A DNA stretch of 64,000 bases, taken from contig NZ_CP047241.1 of NCBI RefSeq assembly GCF_009856625.1, positions 4,216,001-4,280,000 of the forward strand. The letters run 5' to 3'. This document shows positions 1-9,411 of the stretch, piece by piece; position 1 is the stretch's first letter; each line of letters starts with the position of its first letter. The position numbers were made by a program, and so were the translations under genes. The stretch is from Aquitalea denitrificans (GTDB taxonomy: Bacteria > Pseudomonadota > Gammaproteobacteria > Burkholderiales > Chromobacteriaceae). The notes beneath the pieces are model-generated. The model was not told where the DNA came from. It made no database searches and was given only the letters and a program-made list of their open reading frames with translations.

Positions 1-196
1 ATACGGTGTTGATGGCCGGCTTGCCGGATGTGGCGGCTGCAGCATCGGCTGATTGCAACAGCAAAGCACCAGCCGTACCGCCGGCCAGTACCTGACCCAG
101 TGGCAGGCTGCCGGATGCCGCCGCCAGCTGTTTGAGAAAATGCCGGCGGCTACTGCCGGCCAAATCGGGAGAGGAGGAATCGACAGAGTGGGTCAT
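1..196 (-). CDS. Tat-exported protein, N-terminal part (runs off left edge)
   Basis: Only the first 65 codons are in the window. The start ATG at 196-194 is preceded by an AGGAG ribosome-binding site. The N-terminus carries a twin-arginine signal: the motif SRRHFLKQ at about residues 16-23, followed by a small-residue hydrophobic stretch rich in Ala, Gly and Leu and an alanine-rich exit. This indicates export of a folded, probably cofactor-containing protein to the periplasm through Tat. The mature domain lies outside the window, so the enzyme family cannot be named; Tat-dependent dehydrogenase subunits are one possibility. It is transcribed divergently from poxB. Confidence 0.75.
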   Translation of the reverse strand, partial: MTHSVDSSSPDLAGSSRRHFLKQLAAASGSLPLGQVLAGGTAGALLLQSADAAAATSGKPAINTV

Positions 197-585
197 GGCT
201 TTGCTCCTGTAGCTACCTGTAGCGGCGTGTCACTTCTACCGGCTGTCTGTTCACCGGAAACCGGCGAGCAATATGAAACCGTCGAGCTGACTGGCTGGAG
301 CATGATTGCCCGGCAACGGCAAAAACAAGGGGCTGAAGGGAGCCGACGGTGGAAAAGGAAATTTCGCTGGCACAAGGGAAAAAATGACGCACAACAAATA
401 ATTCTTCGGCAGCCAACTCCAGAAAACGGGCGGGGACAGAGCAGGCCGGCAAGGACAAAGATGCAAAACAGTAACTTCGGCTTGTAGCAAACAGCCAAGC
501 ACACCGCTGGCCTGCTTGCTATGCAGCGCGGTTACCACAGTTGCAGCACGCCTTCCGACCAGCCCCATCCATGGAGAACCCAAGC
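197..585. other. Intergenic region between divergent Tat gene and poxB
   Basis: Non-coding stretch of about 390 bases between two divergent genes, so it should hold both promoters. No convincing -35/-10 pair or operator was recognised. The reading frames that cross it show no family resemblance and are judged spurious. Confidence 0.5.
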
Positions 586-2307
586 ATGCGCCATCAGACT
601 GTCGGTGAAGTCATCGTCGAAACCCTGCAACAAGCCGGGGTGAAAAACTGCTACGGCATTGTCGGTGACACCCTCAATCACATTACCGATGCCATCCGCG
701 GCAGCAAGATCAAATGGGTGCATGTGCGTCACGAAGAGGTCGCCGCCATGGCCGCCGGGGCGGAAAGCTATATGACCGGTGGGCTGAGTGCCTGCGCCGG
801 CAGCTGCGGTCCGGGCAGCCTGCATACCATCAACGGCCTGCTGGAAGCACACCGCAATCGTGCCCCCGTCGTGATGATTGCCACTCAGGTGGCACTGACC
901 GAGCTGGGTATGGAGTTTCCGCAGGAGGTGGATCTGGCCGCCATCTTCAAAAGCTGCAGCCATTTCTGCGCCACGCTCTATCATCCCTCGCAAGCCAGGC
1001 GCCTCACCGCACAGGCGGCGCAGGCCGCCATCAACCTGCGCGGCGTGGCCGTGCTGATCGTGCCGGGCGACCTTGCCGGCCAGCATGTGCCACCCGGCCT
1101 GCCCTTCTCTACCCATCATCCGCAGCCGGTCTGTACCCCATCCGATAGCGAGCTGGACCAGATGGCCGAGCTGTTGCTGTCTTCCGAGCGGCTGGCACTG
1201 TATTGCGGATCCGGCTGCGCCGATGCCCATGACGAAATCGTGGAACTGGCGCGCCGGCTCAAAGCCCCGGTGGCGCACACCAGCCGGGCCAAGGATTTCA
1301 TCGAACCGGACAACCCTTTCAATGTGGGCATGACCGGCATGCTAGGCATCGAATCGGGCTATCACGCCACGCAGGAGTGCGACACGCTGTTGCTGCTGGG
1401 GGCGGATTTTGCCTGGACATCGTTCTACCCGCACCGCGCCACCATCGTGCAGGTGGACAATCAAGCCACCCACCTGGGGCGGCGTCATCCGGTGAAGCTG
1501 GGTGCGGTCGGCGACATCCGCACCACCTTGCAAAAACTGCTGCCGCGTCTGCCGGAACGGCACGATGACAACTTCCTGCAGGAGTGCCAGAAGCTGCATC
1601 AGAAATCACTGCACTGGCTGGCGGAACAAGAAAAACCGGGGCACAACGGCCTGATTCACCCGCAATACCTGGTGAAACTGATTGATGAAATGGCGGCGGA
1701 GGATGCCTTTCTGGTGGGCGATTCCGGCACCGCCATGGTCTGGCTGCTGCGCCACACCACCGCCAATGGCAAGCGCCGTACGCTGGCCAGCCTGATTCAC
1801 GGCACCATGGCCAATGCCATGCCGGAGGCGCTGGGCATCAAGAACGCCTTCCCGCACCGCCAAGTGATTGCCATCTGCGGTGATGGCGGGCTGTCCATGC
1901 TGATGGGGGATTTGCTCACCATTGTGCAAGAGGGGCTGGACATCAAGATCGTCATCCTCAACAACAGTGCGCTGGACTTTGTCGAGATTGAACAAAAAGT
2001 GGAAGGCCTGATGAACAGCTTTACCGACCTGCGCAACCCGGACTGGGTCAAGCTGGCCGAGGCGGTCGGCTTCAAGGGCCTGCGCGTGGAGCATGCCGAC
2101 CAGCTGCCAGAGGCCGTGGTGCAATGGCTGGCCGAGCCCGGCCCGATGCTGCTGGACGTCAAGGTGAACCAGTACGAGCTGATCATGCCACCCACCGTCA
2201 CCACGGAAGAAGTGCTGCACACCGCCCTGTATTCGGCCAAGGCCATCTTGTCCGGCCATGGCGGCGAGGTAGTAGAGCTGATCGAAAGCAATTTCCTGCG
2301 CCGTTAA
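586..2307 (+). CDS. poxB: Pyruvate dehydrogenase (quinone), pyruvate oxidase PoxB
   Basis: A 573-residue thiamine-diphosphate and FAD enzyme, matching the 572-residue E. coli PoxB closely along its length. It decarboxylates pyruvate to acetate and CO2 and passes electrons to ubiquinone at the inner membrane. Visible hallmarks are RHEEVAAMAAGAE near residue 50 (containing the ThDP glutamate), CAGSCGPG, the central FAD-binding domain with VGMTGMLG, and the ThDP/Mg site GDGGLSMLMGD...NNSALDF in the C-terminal third. The C-terminal ISGHGGEVVEL segment resembles the membrane-binding tail of PoxB. The ATG at 586 was chosen because GGAG sits nine bases upstream; upstream ATG 571 and TTG 541 lack a site. 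The gene stands alone and ends at a bidirectional terminator shared with ppc. Confidence 0.93.
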   Translation: MRHQTVGEVIVETLQQAGVKNCYGIVGDTLNHITDAIRGSKIKWVHVRHEEVAAMAAGAESYMTGGLSACAGSCGPGSLHTINGLLEAHRNRAPVVMIATQVALTELGMEFPQEVDLAAIFKSCSHFCATLYHPSQARRLTAQAAQAAINLRGVAVLIVPGDLAGQHVPPGLPFSTHHPQPVCTPSDSELDQMAELLLSSERLALYCGSGCADAHDEIVELARRLKAPVAHTSRAKDFIEPDNPFNVGMTGMLGIESGYHATQECDTLLLLGADFAWTSFYPHRATIVQVDNQATHLGRRHPVKLGAVGDIRTTLQKLLPRLPERHDDNFLQECQKLHQKSLHWLAEQEKPGHNGLIHPQYLVKLIDEMAAEDAFLVGDSGTAMVWLLRHTTANGKRRTLASLIHGTMANAMPEALGIKNAFPHRQVIAICGDGGLSMLMGDLLTIVQEGLDIKIVILNNSALDFVEIEQKVEGLMNSFTDLRNPDWVKLAEAVGFKGLRVEHADQLPEAVVQWLAEPGPMLLDVKVNQYELIMPPTVTTEEVLHTALYSAKAILSGHGGEVVELIESNFLRR

Positions 2308-2346
2308 GACCTCCTCTCCGGCATGCCTGGGTAATACGCAGGCAAC

Positions 2347-2376
2347 AAAAAACCGCCACCCTCGGGTGACGGTTTT
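2347..2376. terminator. Bidirectional terminator between poxB and ppc
   Basis: Inverted repeat with an A-run on the left arm and a T-run on the right arm (AAAACCG...CGGTTTT, one mismatch, tight loop). It can end transcription of convergent poxB and ppc. Confidence 0.75.
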
Positions 2377-2400
2377 CCTGCCGGCAGGCTGGAGGCCGGA

Positions 2401-5100
2401 TCAGCCGCTATTACGCAAACCAGCCGACGTACCGTTGATGGTGAGGTGAATGGCGTACAGGGCCTCGGCATCATCCGGATTGGCACGCAGGCGCTGCAGC
2501 AGGTCGGCCTGCAGCAGGTTGAGCGCATCCAGATACGGCAGGCGGGTTTCCAGGCTGCGGTGCAAGGTGGGGTTTTGTTCCAGCAGGCTGGTCTGGCCAC
2601 TGATGGCAAAGAAAGCATCGTGGGTCTTCTGCCATTCCGCCTCAATCTGGCCAAACAGCTTGTCAGCCAGTGCCCGGTCCGACACCAGCGCGGCAAAACG
2701 GCGCGCAATGCCCAGGTCGGCCTTGGCCAGCACCTGTTCCATATTGGACAGAATCACCTGGAAGAAGGGCGATGTGCGATACAAGCCTTGCAGACGGGCC
2801 AGGCCTTCGTCGCCATGGCGGGCAATGAAACCGGCCACAGCCGAGCCGAAACCGAACCAGCCGGGCAGCATCACCCGCGATTGCGACCAGGAGAACACCC
2901 AGGGAATGGCGCGCAGGTCCTTGATGGATGCCAGGCTCTTGCGTGAAGCCGGGCGGCTGCCGATGTTGAGCTTGGCAATGGCATTGATCGGCGTGGCTTC
3001 CAGGAAGTACTGCATGAAGCCTTCGGTTTCCACCAGCTGGCGATAGGCCTTGAACGCGGCTTCGGACAGCTCGTCAAACACCGGACCATCGGCCTCACAG
3101 CTGGGGTGGGTGGTGAGGCTGGCTTCCAGCGTGGCGGCCACCAGCGCTTCCAGGTTGCGGGTGCCGATGTCGGGGTCGGAATACTTGGAGGCAATCACCT
3201 CGCCCTGCTCGGTAATGCGGATGCGCCCGGCCACACTGCCCGCCGGCTGCGCCATGATGGCCTCGAAGGACGGGCCACCGCCACGGCCCACCGAGCCGCC
3301 ACGGCCGTGGAACAGACGCAGTTTGACCCCGGCCTTGTCAAAGCTCTGCACCAGACGCTGTTCCGCCTTGTACAGCTCCCACTGGCTGGTGAGATAGCCG
3401 CCGTCCTTGTTGCTGTCGGAATAACCCAGCATCACTTCTTGCAGCATGCCGCGGCTCTTGAGCAGCAACTGGTACCACGGCAGCGCAAACAGCGTGTCCA
3501 TGATGTCGGTGGCAGCCACCAGGTCGGCAATGGTTTCGAACAGCGGCACCACGTTGATGGTGGATACCGGCAGGCCGTTTTCCAGCCGGATCAGGCCGGT
3601 TTCCTTCAGGATCAGCGCCAGCGCCAGGATGTCGCTGACCGAAGCGCAGTTGGAAATGATGCTCTGGCTGATGGCCTCGGTGCCGAACTGCTGCTGGATC
3701 AGCGCGGCTTCGCGGAAGATGGCCAGCTCTTTTTCGGTATCGGCGCTGTACTGCTGATACGGCGAGTACAGCAGGCGCGGGGTGGCCAGTTCGCGCAGCA
3801 ATACGCGGATGCGCGCGGCCTCGTCCAGCGCCGGGTAATGTTCCAGTCCGGCACTGGAAAACAGCTCGCTCACCACCGCTTCGTGCATGCCGGCAAACTG
3901 ACGCAGGTCCACCGGCATCAGGAAGAAGCCGAACACTTCCACCGCGCGGCGCAGGCGTGCCAGACGGCCATCGGCCAGCAAGTCGCTGCCATGGGCAATC
4001 AGCGAATCCGCCACGATGGCAAGATCGGCCTGGAAGGCGGCGGTATCACGATAAGCTTCGGCCACCGGCCAGCGGCCACGCACCGCCAGCCCCAGCTCGG
4101 CAGCCTTGCCCAGCAAACGGGCTTCAATGGTGGCCAGCGCACGGCGATAGGGTTCCTGCTCGCGGCTTTCCTTGTTGTCCGGGGTCTGGTCGGACAGGGC
4201 CAGCAAGGCCGGGCTCACGCTGACATGGCGCTCGGACAAGGACAGTTCGCGGTACAGCGATGCCAGCTCGGACAGGTAGTGCTCGAAGGCCTGGGTGGCT
4301 TGCAGGGTGAAGGCATGGCGCAACACGGTGGCGTTAACGTTGGGGTTGCCGTCACGGTCGCCACCAATCCAGCTGCCCACGCGGATGAAGGGCGGCAGGG
4401 TAGGCGTTTGCCCCCAGGCGGCGGTCACTTCCTTGCCCAGACGGTCGTACAGCCGCGGCAGGGCGGAGAAGAAGGTCATCGGGTGGTAGGCCACGCCGTT
4501 TTTGATTTCATCTTCCACCGACAGCTTGAAATGGCGGATTTCCGAGGTCTGCCACAGCGACAGGATCACCCGCTTGAGCTTGCCATCCAGTTCGGTTTCC
4601 TCTTCCGGCGTAATGTCGGGCGAGCCGAGCTGGCTGAGGAATTTGCGCACCGCACGGTGGCCGTCCAGCACGCTCTGGCGCTGCACTTCGGTGGGGTGGG
4701 CGGTAAGGATGGCGCCGACATAGGCGTCCTGCAGGGTGTCGGACAGCTGGGCAAAGCTGACACCTTCTTCTTTCAGCCGTGCCAGCGCACGGTTCAGGCT
4801 GCCTTGCTGCGGGCGCGAGCCGGCAATCTGGTGGGCGCGACGACGACGGGTGTGGTGCAGGTCTTCCGCAATATTGAACAACTGCGCATACAGGCCACAA
4901 GCGCGCACCAGGGCAGTGGTGGCCTTGGGCGACAGGGTATCCGGCAGCGGCAATGCGCGCTGCTCCGGGGTACGTGCCGCAATGGCCTTTACCTCCTGAT
5001 ATACCTGCGGTCCTTCCTGGGCATGCAACACTTCGCCCAAGAGGCGGTCCAGCCGCGCCAGGTCGGCACGTAGGGGAAGATCCTTGTCCAGCTCCGTCAT
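2401..5100 (-). CDS. ppc: Phosphoenolpyruvate carboxylase
   Basis: An 899-residue PEP carboxylase, which adds bicarbonate to PEP to give oxaloacetate and so replenishes the TCA cycle in the cytoplasm. Length agrees with the 880-900 residues usual in proteobacteria. The catalytic histidine lies in TAHPTEVQR (His135). The glycine-rich active-site loop FHGRGGSVGRGGGP is intact, as are GYSDSNKDGG and the C-terminal RNSG, equivalent to the conserved RNTG terminus. AAAGGAAACAGG lies just before the ATG at 5100. It is divergent from hemC and convergent with poxB. PoxB and Ppc act at the pyruvate/PEP branch point, but there is no sign that they share regulation. Confidence 0.97.
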   Translation of the reverse strand: MTELDKDLPLRADLARLDRLLGEVLHAQEGPQVYQEVKAIAARTPEQRALPLPDTLSPKATTALVRACGLYAQLFNIAEDLHHTRRRRAHQIAGSRPQQGSLNRALARLKEEGVSFAQLSDTLQDAYVGAILTAHPTEVQRQSVLDGHRAVRKFLSQLGSPDITPEEETELDGKLKRVILSLWQTSEIRHFKLSVEDEIKNGVAYHPMTFFSALPRLYDRLGKEVTAAWGQTPTLPPFIRVGSWIGGDRDGNPNVNATVLRHAFTLQATQAFEHYLSELASLYRELSLSERHVSVSPALLALSDQTPDNKESREQEPYRRALATIEARLLGKAAELGLAVRGRWPVAEAYRDTAAFQADLAIVADSLIAHGSDLLADGRLARLRRAVEVFGFFLMPVDLRQFAGMHEAVVSELFSSAGLEHYPALDEAARIRVLLRELATPRLLYSPYQQYSADTEKELAIFREAALIQQQFGTEAISQSIISNCASVSDILALALILKETGLIRLENGLPVSTINVVPLFETIADLVAATDIMDTLFALPWYQLLLKSRGMLQEVMLGYSDSNKDGGYLTSQWELYKAEQRLVQSFDKAGVKLRLFHGRGGSVGRGGGPSFEAIMAQPAGSVAGRIRITEQGEVIASKYSDPDIGTRNLEALVAATLEASLTTHPSCEADGPVFDELSEAAFKAYRQLVETEGFMQYFLEATPINAIAKLNIGSRPASRKSLASIKDLRAIPWVFSWSQSRVMLPGWFGFGSAVAGFIARHGDEGLARLQGLYRTSPFFQVILSNMEQVLAKADLGIARRFAALVSDRALADKLFGQIEAEWQKTHDAFFAISGQTSLLEQNPTLHRSLETRLPYLDALNLLQADLLQRLRANPDDAEALYAIHLTINGTSAGLRNSG

Positions 5101-5448
5101 GTCCTGTTTCCTTTGTCGAATCGTCTGGCCGACTTATCCGTTTGCGGTGGGTGTAGTACCGGAATCGCACAGACGACCTGTTTTTGATGGAAATGCAACC
5201 CGTTCAAGGCAGGCAAGTGCCTGGCTTCAACAGACTGCCGAGCAACCATCATAGGCAGCATTACAGCTGTAGTGTGTTCATTACCGAATTTTCCTGAATT
5301 TTTTCGCACATTTTGTGCACAACAGCAACGCGGGTTCACCCTTGCCTGCAACTGCCACCGACAAATGGTTTTTCCTTGATCCCACTCCAGGCATAGCCAT
5401 GACTGCATGCTAGAATCGGGCGAAAATTCATCGTCAGGACCGCAATTC
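5101..5448. other. Divergent ppc-hemC intergenic region
   Basis: About 350 bases holding both promoters. A short palindrome TTGTGCACAA (5313-5322) and AT-rich tracts near 5280-5315 are visible. No complete operator or promoter could be assigned with confidence. Confidence 0.4.
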
Positions 5449-6378
5449 ATGGACAAGATCGTCATCGCCAGCCGCGAAAGCCGCCTGGCCATGTGGCAGG
5501 CCGAACACATCCAGGCCCGTCTGCAAGCGCTGTACCCGCACCTCACCGTCGAGATTCTGGGCATGACCACCCAGGGCGACCAGATTCTGGACAAGACCCT
5601 GTCCAAGATCGGCGGCAAGGGCCTGTTCGTGAAAGAGCTGGAAGTTGCCCTGGCCGAAGGCCGTGCCGACCTCGCCGTACACTCCATCAAGGACGTGCCG
5701 ATGGTGCTGCCGGAGGGCTTTGCCCTGGCCGCCATCTGCGAACGCGAAGACCCGCGCGATGCCTTTGTCTCCAACACGTTTTCCAGCCTTGCCGAACTAC
5801 CGGCGGGTGCCGTGGTGGGCACCTCCAGCCTGCGCCGCGAATCACAACTGCGCGCCCGCTATCCGCAACTGGTGATCAAACCGCTGCGCGGCAATGTGCA
5901 AACCCGCTTGCGCAAGCTGGACGAAGGCGAGTACGACGCCATCATTCTGGCCGCCGCCGGACTCAAACGCTTGGAACTACACGACCGGATTCGCGCAGAA
6001 CTCGCCCCGTCCGAAAGCCTGCCGGCCGCCGGACAAGGTGCGCTGGGCATTGAAATCCGCGCCGACCGTGCCGACATGCTGGCCCTGTTGCAACCCTTGA
6101 ACCACCCGGACACCCACGCCTGTGTCAGCGCAGAACGTGCACTGGCCCGCGAACTGGGCGGCAGTTGCCAGGTGCCGCTGGGCGCCTTTGCCACCCTGAG
6201 CGATGACGTGCTCACTCTGGGCGGATTTGTTGCTCATCCGGATGGCTCGGTCATGCTGACCGCCACCGCCAGTGCGCCGCGCCAGTATGCCGACTCGCTG
6301 GGTCGCGCCGTGGCCAAGCGCCTGCTGGACGATGGTGCCAAGCCGCTGATCGACGCCGTGCTGAAAGACCAGGCATGA
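5449..6378 (+). CDS. hemC: Porphobilinogen deaminase (hydroxymethylbilane synthase)
   Basis: A 309-residue enzyme that polymerises four porphobilinogens into hydroxymethylbilane in tetrapyrrole synthesis. The dipyrromethane cofactor cysteine is Cys240 in GGSCQVPLG and the catalytic aspartate is Asp82 in KDVPMVLP. The arginine-rich substrate site (TSSLRRESQLRA, LRGNVQTRL) is complete. The start is ATG 5449, at the second-residue spacing usual for the family (MDKIVIASRESRLA). It is the first gene of hemC-hemD-hemX-hemY and its stop overlaps the hemD start by four bases (ATGA), so the pair should be translationally coupled. Confidence 0.97.
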   Translation: MDKIVIASRESRLAMWQAEHIQARLQALYPHLTVEILGMTTQGDQILDKTLSKIGGKGLFVKELEVALAEGRADLAVHSIKDVPMVLPEGFALAAICEREDPRDAFVSNTFSSLAELPAGAVVGTSSLRRESQLRARYPQLVIKPLRGNVQTRLRKLDEGEYDAIILAAAGLKRLELHDRIRAELAPSESLPAAGQGALGIEIRADRADMLALLQPLNHPDTHACVSAERALARELGGSCQVPLGAFATLSDDVLTLGGFVAHPDGSVMLTATASAPRQYADSLGRAVAKRLLDDGAKPLIDAVLKDQA

Positions 6379-7115
6379 CAGCAGCCGGCCACCGCATCCT
6401 GGTGGCCAGGCCGGCTGCGCAAAGCAGCCGGCTGTTGCAAAGCTTGGCTGATGCCGGCTGGCAGGGGCAGCCCTTTCCGGTGATGGATATCCAGCCTCTT
6501 CCTGATGCGCTGGCACACTTGCCACAACAAGCCGCACTGGCGGACTGGCTGTTTTTTGTCAGCCCCAGCGCCATCGACATCGCCTGGCCGGTACTGCAAC
6601 AACAAGCTCTCAACGCCCGACTGGCTTGCGTGGGCCAGGCCAGTGCACGCCGCCTGGCCAGGCTCAGCGGGCAGGACATCCTGTTTCCCACCGCCGGCAG
6701 TGATAGCGAAGCCTTGCTGGCCCTGCCCCAGCTGGCCGATGTCAGCGGCCAGCACTGGCTGATCGTGCGTGGCCTTGGCGGTCGCGCCCTGCTGGCCGAC
6801 ACCCTGCGCGCACGCGGGGCCAGCGTCACCCTGGCCGAGGTCTACCAGCGGGTGGACGGCACGCCGGACTGGGGCTTGCTGGATAATGACCCGCCCGACG
6901 CCATGGTGATCACTTCCAGCGAAATGGTGGAGCAATTGTTCAGACTGGCTGGTCCGGCAAGAGCCGTGACGTTACAATGCCTTTTGTATTGCGTACCGCA
7001 CCCGCGCATTGCCGAACGATTGCAGGCACTGGGCGCGACACGCATCGTGACAACCCGGGCCGATGACGAAGCGCTCGTCAACGGCCTCAGAGAATGGTTC
7101 TGCCGTCACTCATGA
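6375..7115 (+). CDS. hemD: Uroporphyrinogen-III synthase
   Basis: A 246-residue protein of the HemD fold, which closes and inverts ring D of hydroxymethylbilane to form uroporphyrinogen III. The family is weakly conserved; recognisable parts are the N-terminal ILVARPAAQ strand, the FVSPSAI segment, VGQASARRL and the C-terminal VITSSEMVEQLF region. Position supports the call: it overlaps hemC by ATGA at its start and hemX by ATGA at its end. A methyltransferase domain, present in some HemD fusions, is absent. Confidence 0.92.
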   Translation: MTAAGHRILVARPAAQSSRLLQSLADAGWQGQPFPVMDIQPLPDALAHLPQQAALADWLFFVSPSAIDIAWPVLQQQALNARLACVGQASARRLARLSGQDILFPTAGSDSEALLALPQLADVSGQHWLIVRGLGGRALLADTLRARGASVTLAEVYQRVDGTPDWGLLDNDPPDAMVITSSEMVEQLFRLAGPARAVTLQCLLYCVPHPRIAERLQALGATRIVTTRADDEALVNGLREWFCRHS

Positions 7116-8134
7116 GCGAAACCCAGACTGTCGACACCCCCCGTCCCGCCCGCAAGAAACAGCTGAACCTGGCACTGCTGGTGGCACTGGCCGCCCTTGG
7201 CCTGTCAGGCTACCAGCTGTACAGCACCCAGCAGGAGCTGACTGCCGCCCGCCAGGAGCTGGCCGGCCGCCTTGCCGAAGGCAATGGTGCCTCCAAGGAG
7301 CTGCGCGGCCTGACCGAACAGGCCCTGACGGCGGCCCGCGCCACCGACGCCAAGCTGGCGGTGCTGGAAACCCGCGTCAACGAATCCGCCGGACAATATG
7401 CCACGCTGAACGGCATGTACCAGGAGCTGACCAAAAACCGCTCCGACTGGCTGTTGTCCGAGGTGGAACACACCCTCGCCATTGCCAGCCAACAGCTGCA
7501 ACTGGCCGGCAATGTCCCGGCTGCCATCTCCGCCCTGCAAATGGTGGATGCACGCCTGTCCAAGTTCGACCAGCCGCAGTTGATCGCCGTCAAAAAAGCG
7601 GTGGCCACCGACCTGGAAAAACTCAAGGCCCTGCCCGTTCTCGACAGCGTCGGCCTTACCGTGAAGCTGGACCGGCTGATGCTGTCCAGCAGCGGCATGC
7701 CGCTGGCAGTGGATGCCCATCGCCTGCAAGACAAGCAAACCACCAAGCGCGTGGCGGACACCGCCCCCTTCTGGGAACGCCTGGTGGCCGATATCAGCCA
7801 GAGCCTGGGCGAACTGGTACACATCCGCCGCATGGACAAGCCCGAGGCCCTGCTGTTGTCGCCCGAACAGTCCTTCTTCCTGCGTGAAAACCTGAAAATG
7901 CGCCTGCTGGATGCGCGTCTGGCGCTACTGCAGCGTGACGGCACCACCTTCACTGCCGATATCAGCGCCGCCCAGGACTATGTGCAGCGCTATTTCGATG
8001 GTGCTGCCCCGGCTACCCGCCAATGGCTGGCCACCTTGCAGGAACTCAAGGCCGCACCGCTGTCTGTCACCCTGCCCGACCTCAACGCCAGCCTGAAGGC
8101 GGTTCGTGACGCCCAAGGCAACAAGGGAGACTGA
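7112..8134 (+). CDS. hemX: HemX-like membrane protein of the heme operon
   Basis: A 340-residue protein with a short basic cytoplasmic N-terminus, one membrane helix at about residues 17-36, and a long alanine/glutamine-rich region predicted to be coiled coil, followed by a globular periplasmic part. This is the layout of HemX, often annotated as uroporphyrin-III C-methyltransferase although it lacks the SAM-binding motifs of that enzyme. Its exact role is unsettled; a scaffold or regulator of tetrapyrrole enzymes is the usual proposal. The ATG at 7112 is preferred over the track-style upstream start because it overlaps the hemD stop (ATGA). Confidence 0.85.
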   Translation: MSETQTVDTPRPARKKQLNLALLVALAALGLSGYQLYSTQQELTAARQELAGRLAEGNGASKELRGLTEQALTAARATDAKLAVLETRVNESAGQYATLNGMYQELTKNRSDWLLSEVEHTLAIASQQLQLAGNVPAAISALQMVDARLSKFDQPQLIAVKKAVATDLEKLKALPVLDSVGLTVKLDRLMLSSSGMPLAVDAHRLQDKQTTKRVADTAPFWERLVADISQSLGELVHIRRMDKPEALLLSPEQSFFLRENLKMRLLDARLALLQRDGTTFTADISAAQDYVQRYFDGAAPATRQWLATLQELKAAPLSVTLPDLNASLKAVRDAQGNKGD

Positions 8135-8137
8135 GCG

Positions 8138-9346
8138 GTGAAATTCGTCATCTGGATTACCGGCCTGTTTGCGCTGGCCGTACTGGTGGGGCTGGCCTCC
8201 ACCCTGAATACCGGCTACGCCATCCTGTTCCTGCCGCCGTGGCGCATGGAAGTGTCATTCAACCTGCTGCTGCTGGGCATCGTGGCCCTGATCGTGCTGG
8301 CCTATGCCGTCATGCGCGTCATCAGTATCACCGCCGGGCTGCCAGCCGAAGTAAAGCGCTTCCAGCGCCAGAAAAAGCTGAAAGCTGCCCGCCACGCCCT
8401 GCGCGAAGCGGGGATCGCCTTTTTTGAAGGCCGCTTCCAGAAAGCCGAACGTGAAGCGCTCAAGGCCATGGAGGACGAGTACGCGGCAGAAAACCGTGCG
8501 CTGGCCCTGCTGCTGGCCGCCCGCTCTGCCGGCGCTACCGGCGATCTGGACAAGCGCGATCAGTACTTGCAACAGCTGGATGCCCTGCCGGAACGCCTGC
8601 AACTGGCCCGCCACATGCTGGACGCCGAGCTGAAGCTGGAAGCCAAGGACGCACTGGGCGCACTGGCAGCCATCGAACGCGCCCGTGCCCTGTCGCCCAA
8701 TCTCACCAACGCCCTGCGCCTGGAACTGAAAGTACGCTTGCTGCAACGCCAGCCTGATGCCGTATTGGCGCTGACCGAAAAACTGCTCAAGGCCGAAGCA
8801 CTGGAACCCTCGCAAGCGCGCCGTTATCGCCTGGCGGCTTACAGCCAGCAACTGACCGGTTTTGTCGGCAGCCGCGAAGTACGCGACTGGCTGCGCCGCA
8901 TTCCGGAGGCCGAACGCCGCAACCCGGTGCTGGTGAGCGAGATCGTCAGTCGGCTGATTGCACTGGAAGACTTCGACTATGCCGCCACCCTGCTGGCCGA
9001 AGCACTGGCAGACGAAGATCAGGCCACGCCGGAACTGGCGCGCGAACTAGGCCAGTTGGCAGAACGCCTGTCGCCGGAAAAACGTCTGGAGCTGATGCGC
9101 AGTGCAGAAGGCTGGCTGAAAACCCGTCCGCGCGACTACATGCTGCTGCTGGCGCTGGGCCGTCTGGCAATGAACCAGCAACTATGGGGCAAGGCGCAGA
9201 GCTATCTGGAAGCCAGCAACTCTATCGAGCCCACCCTGTGTGCCAATGCCGAGCTGGCGCGTTTATTCGAAGCCACCGGCAAGGAAGAACAGGCCGCGCA
9301 ACATTATCACCGCAGCCTGGAACTGGCCCTGGCCAAGGGCGATTGA
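8138..9346 (+). CDS. hemY: HemY-like TPR membrane protein
   Basis: A 402-residue protein with two N-terminal membrane helices (about residues 2-24 and 40-63) and a cytoplasmic part made of helical tetratricopeptide-type repeats. The N-terminal half with the KRFQRQKKLKAARHAL and FFEGRFQKAER segments is typical of the proteobacterial HemY family encoded last in hemCDXY operons. It should not be confused with the Bacillus HemY, which is a coproporphyrinogen oxidase; no FAD motif is present here. A role in late protoheme synthesis or complex assembly is inferred from position. It begins three bases after hemX and ends before a strong terminator. Confidence 0.88.
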   Translation: MKFVIWITGLFALAVLVGLASTLNTGYAILFLPPWRMEVSFNLLLLGIVALIVLAYAVMRVISITAGLPAEVKRFQRQKKLKAARHALREAGIAFFEGRFQKAEREALKAMEDEYAAENRALALLLAARSAGATGDLDKRDQYLQQLDALPERLQLARHMLDAELKLEAKDALGALAAIERARALSPNLTNALRLELKVRLLQRQPDAVLALTEKLLKAEALEPSQARRYRLAAYSQQLTGFVGSREVRDWLRRIPEAERRNPVLVSEIVSRLIALEDFDYAATLLAEALADEDQATPELARELGQLAERLSPEKRLELMRSAEGWLKTRPRDYMLLLALGRLAMNQQLWGKAQSYLEASNSIEPTLCANAELARLFEATGKEEQAAQHYHRSLELALAKGD

Positions 9347-9363
9347 CGCCCGCTCTCTCTCAC

Positions 9364-9391
9364 AAAAAAGCCCGCAAACGCGGGCTTTTTT
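9364..9391 (+). terminator. Intrinsic terminator of the hemCDXY operon
   Basis: GCCCGC stem with an AAAC loop and GCGGGC, flanked by six A on the left and six T on the right. It can act on both strands and also faces the end of the convergent META gene. Confidence 0.9.
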
Positions 9392-9411
9392 CTTGTTATC
9401 AGGCCACATGC

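Noticed and set aside
3106..5073. Long open frame of 655 codons opposite ppc
   Set aside because: It is the antisense shadow of a clear PEP carboxylase gene in GC-rich DNA, with low-complexity His/Gln-rich product and no family pattern. Similar shadows lie opposite pntB, mnmE, yidC, dnaA and gyrB.
5313..5322. TTGTGCACAA palindrome as an operator for ppc or hemC
   Set aside because: Ten-base self-complementary words are common; no second copy and no defined promoter next to it.
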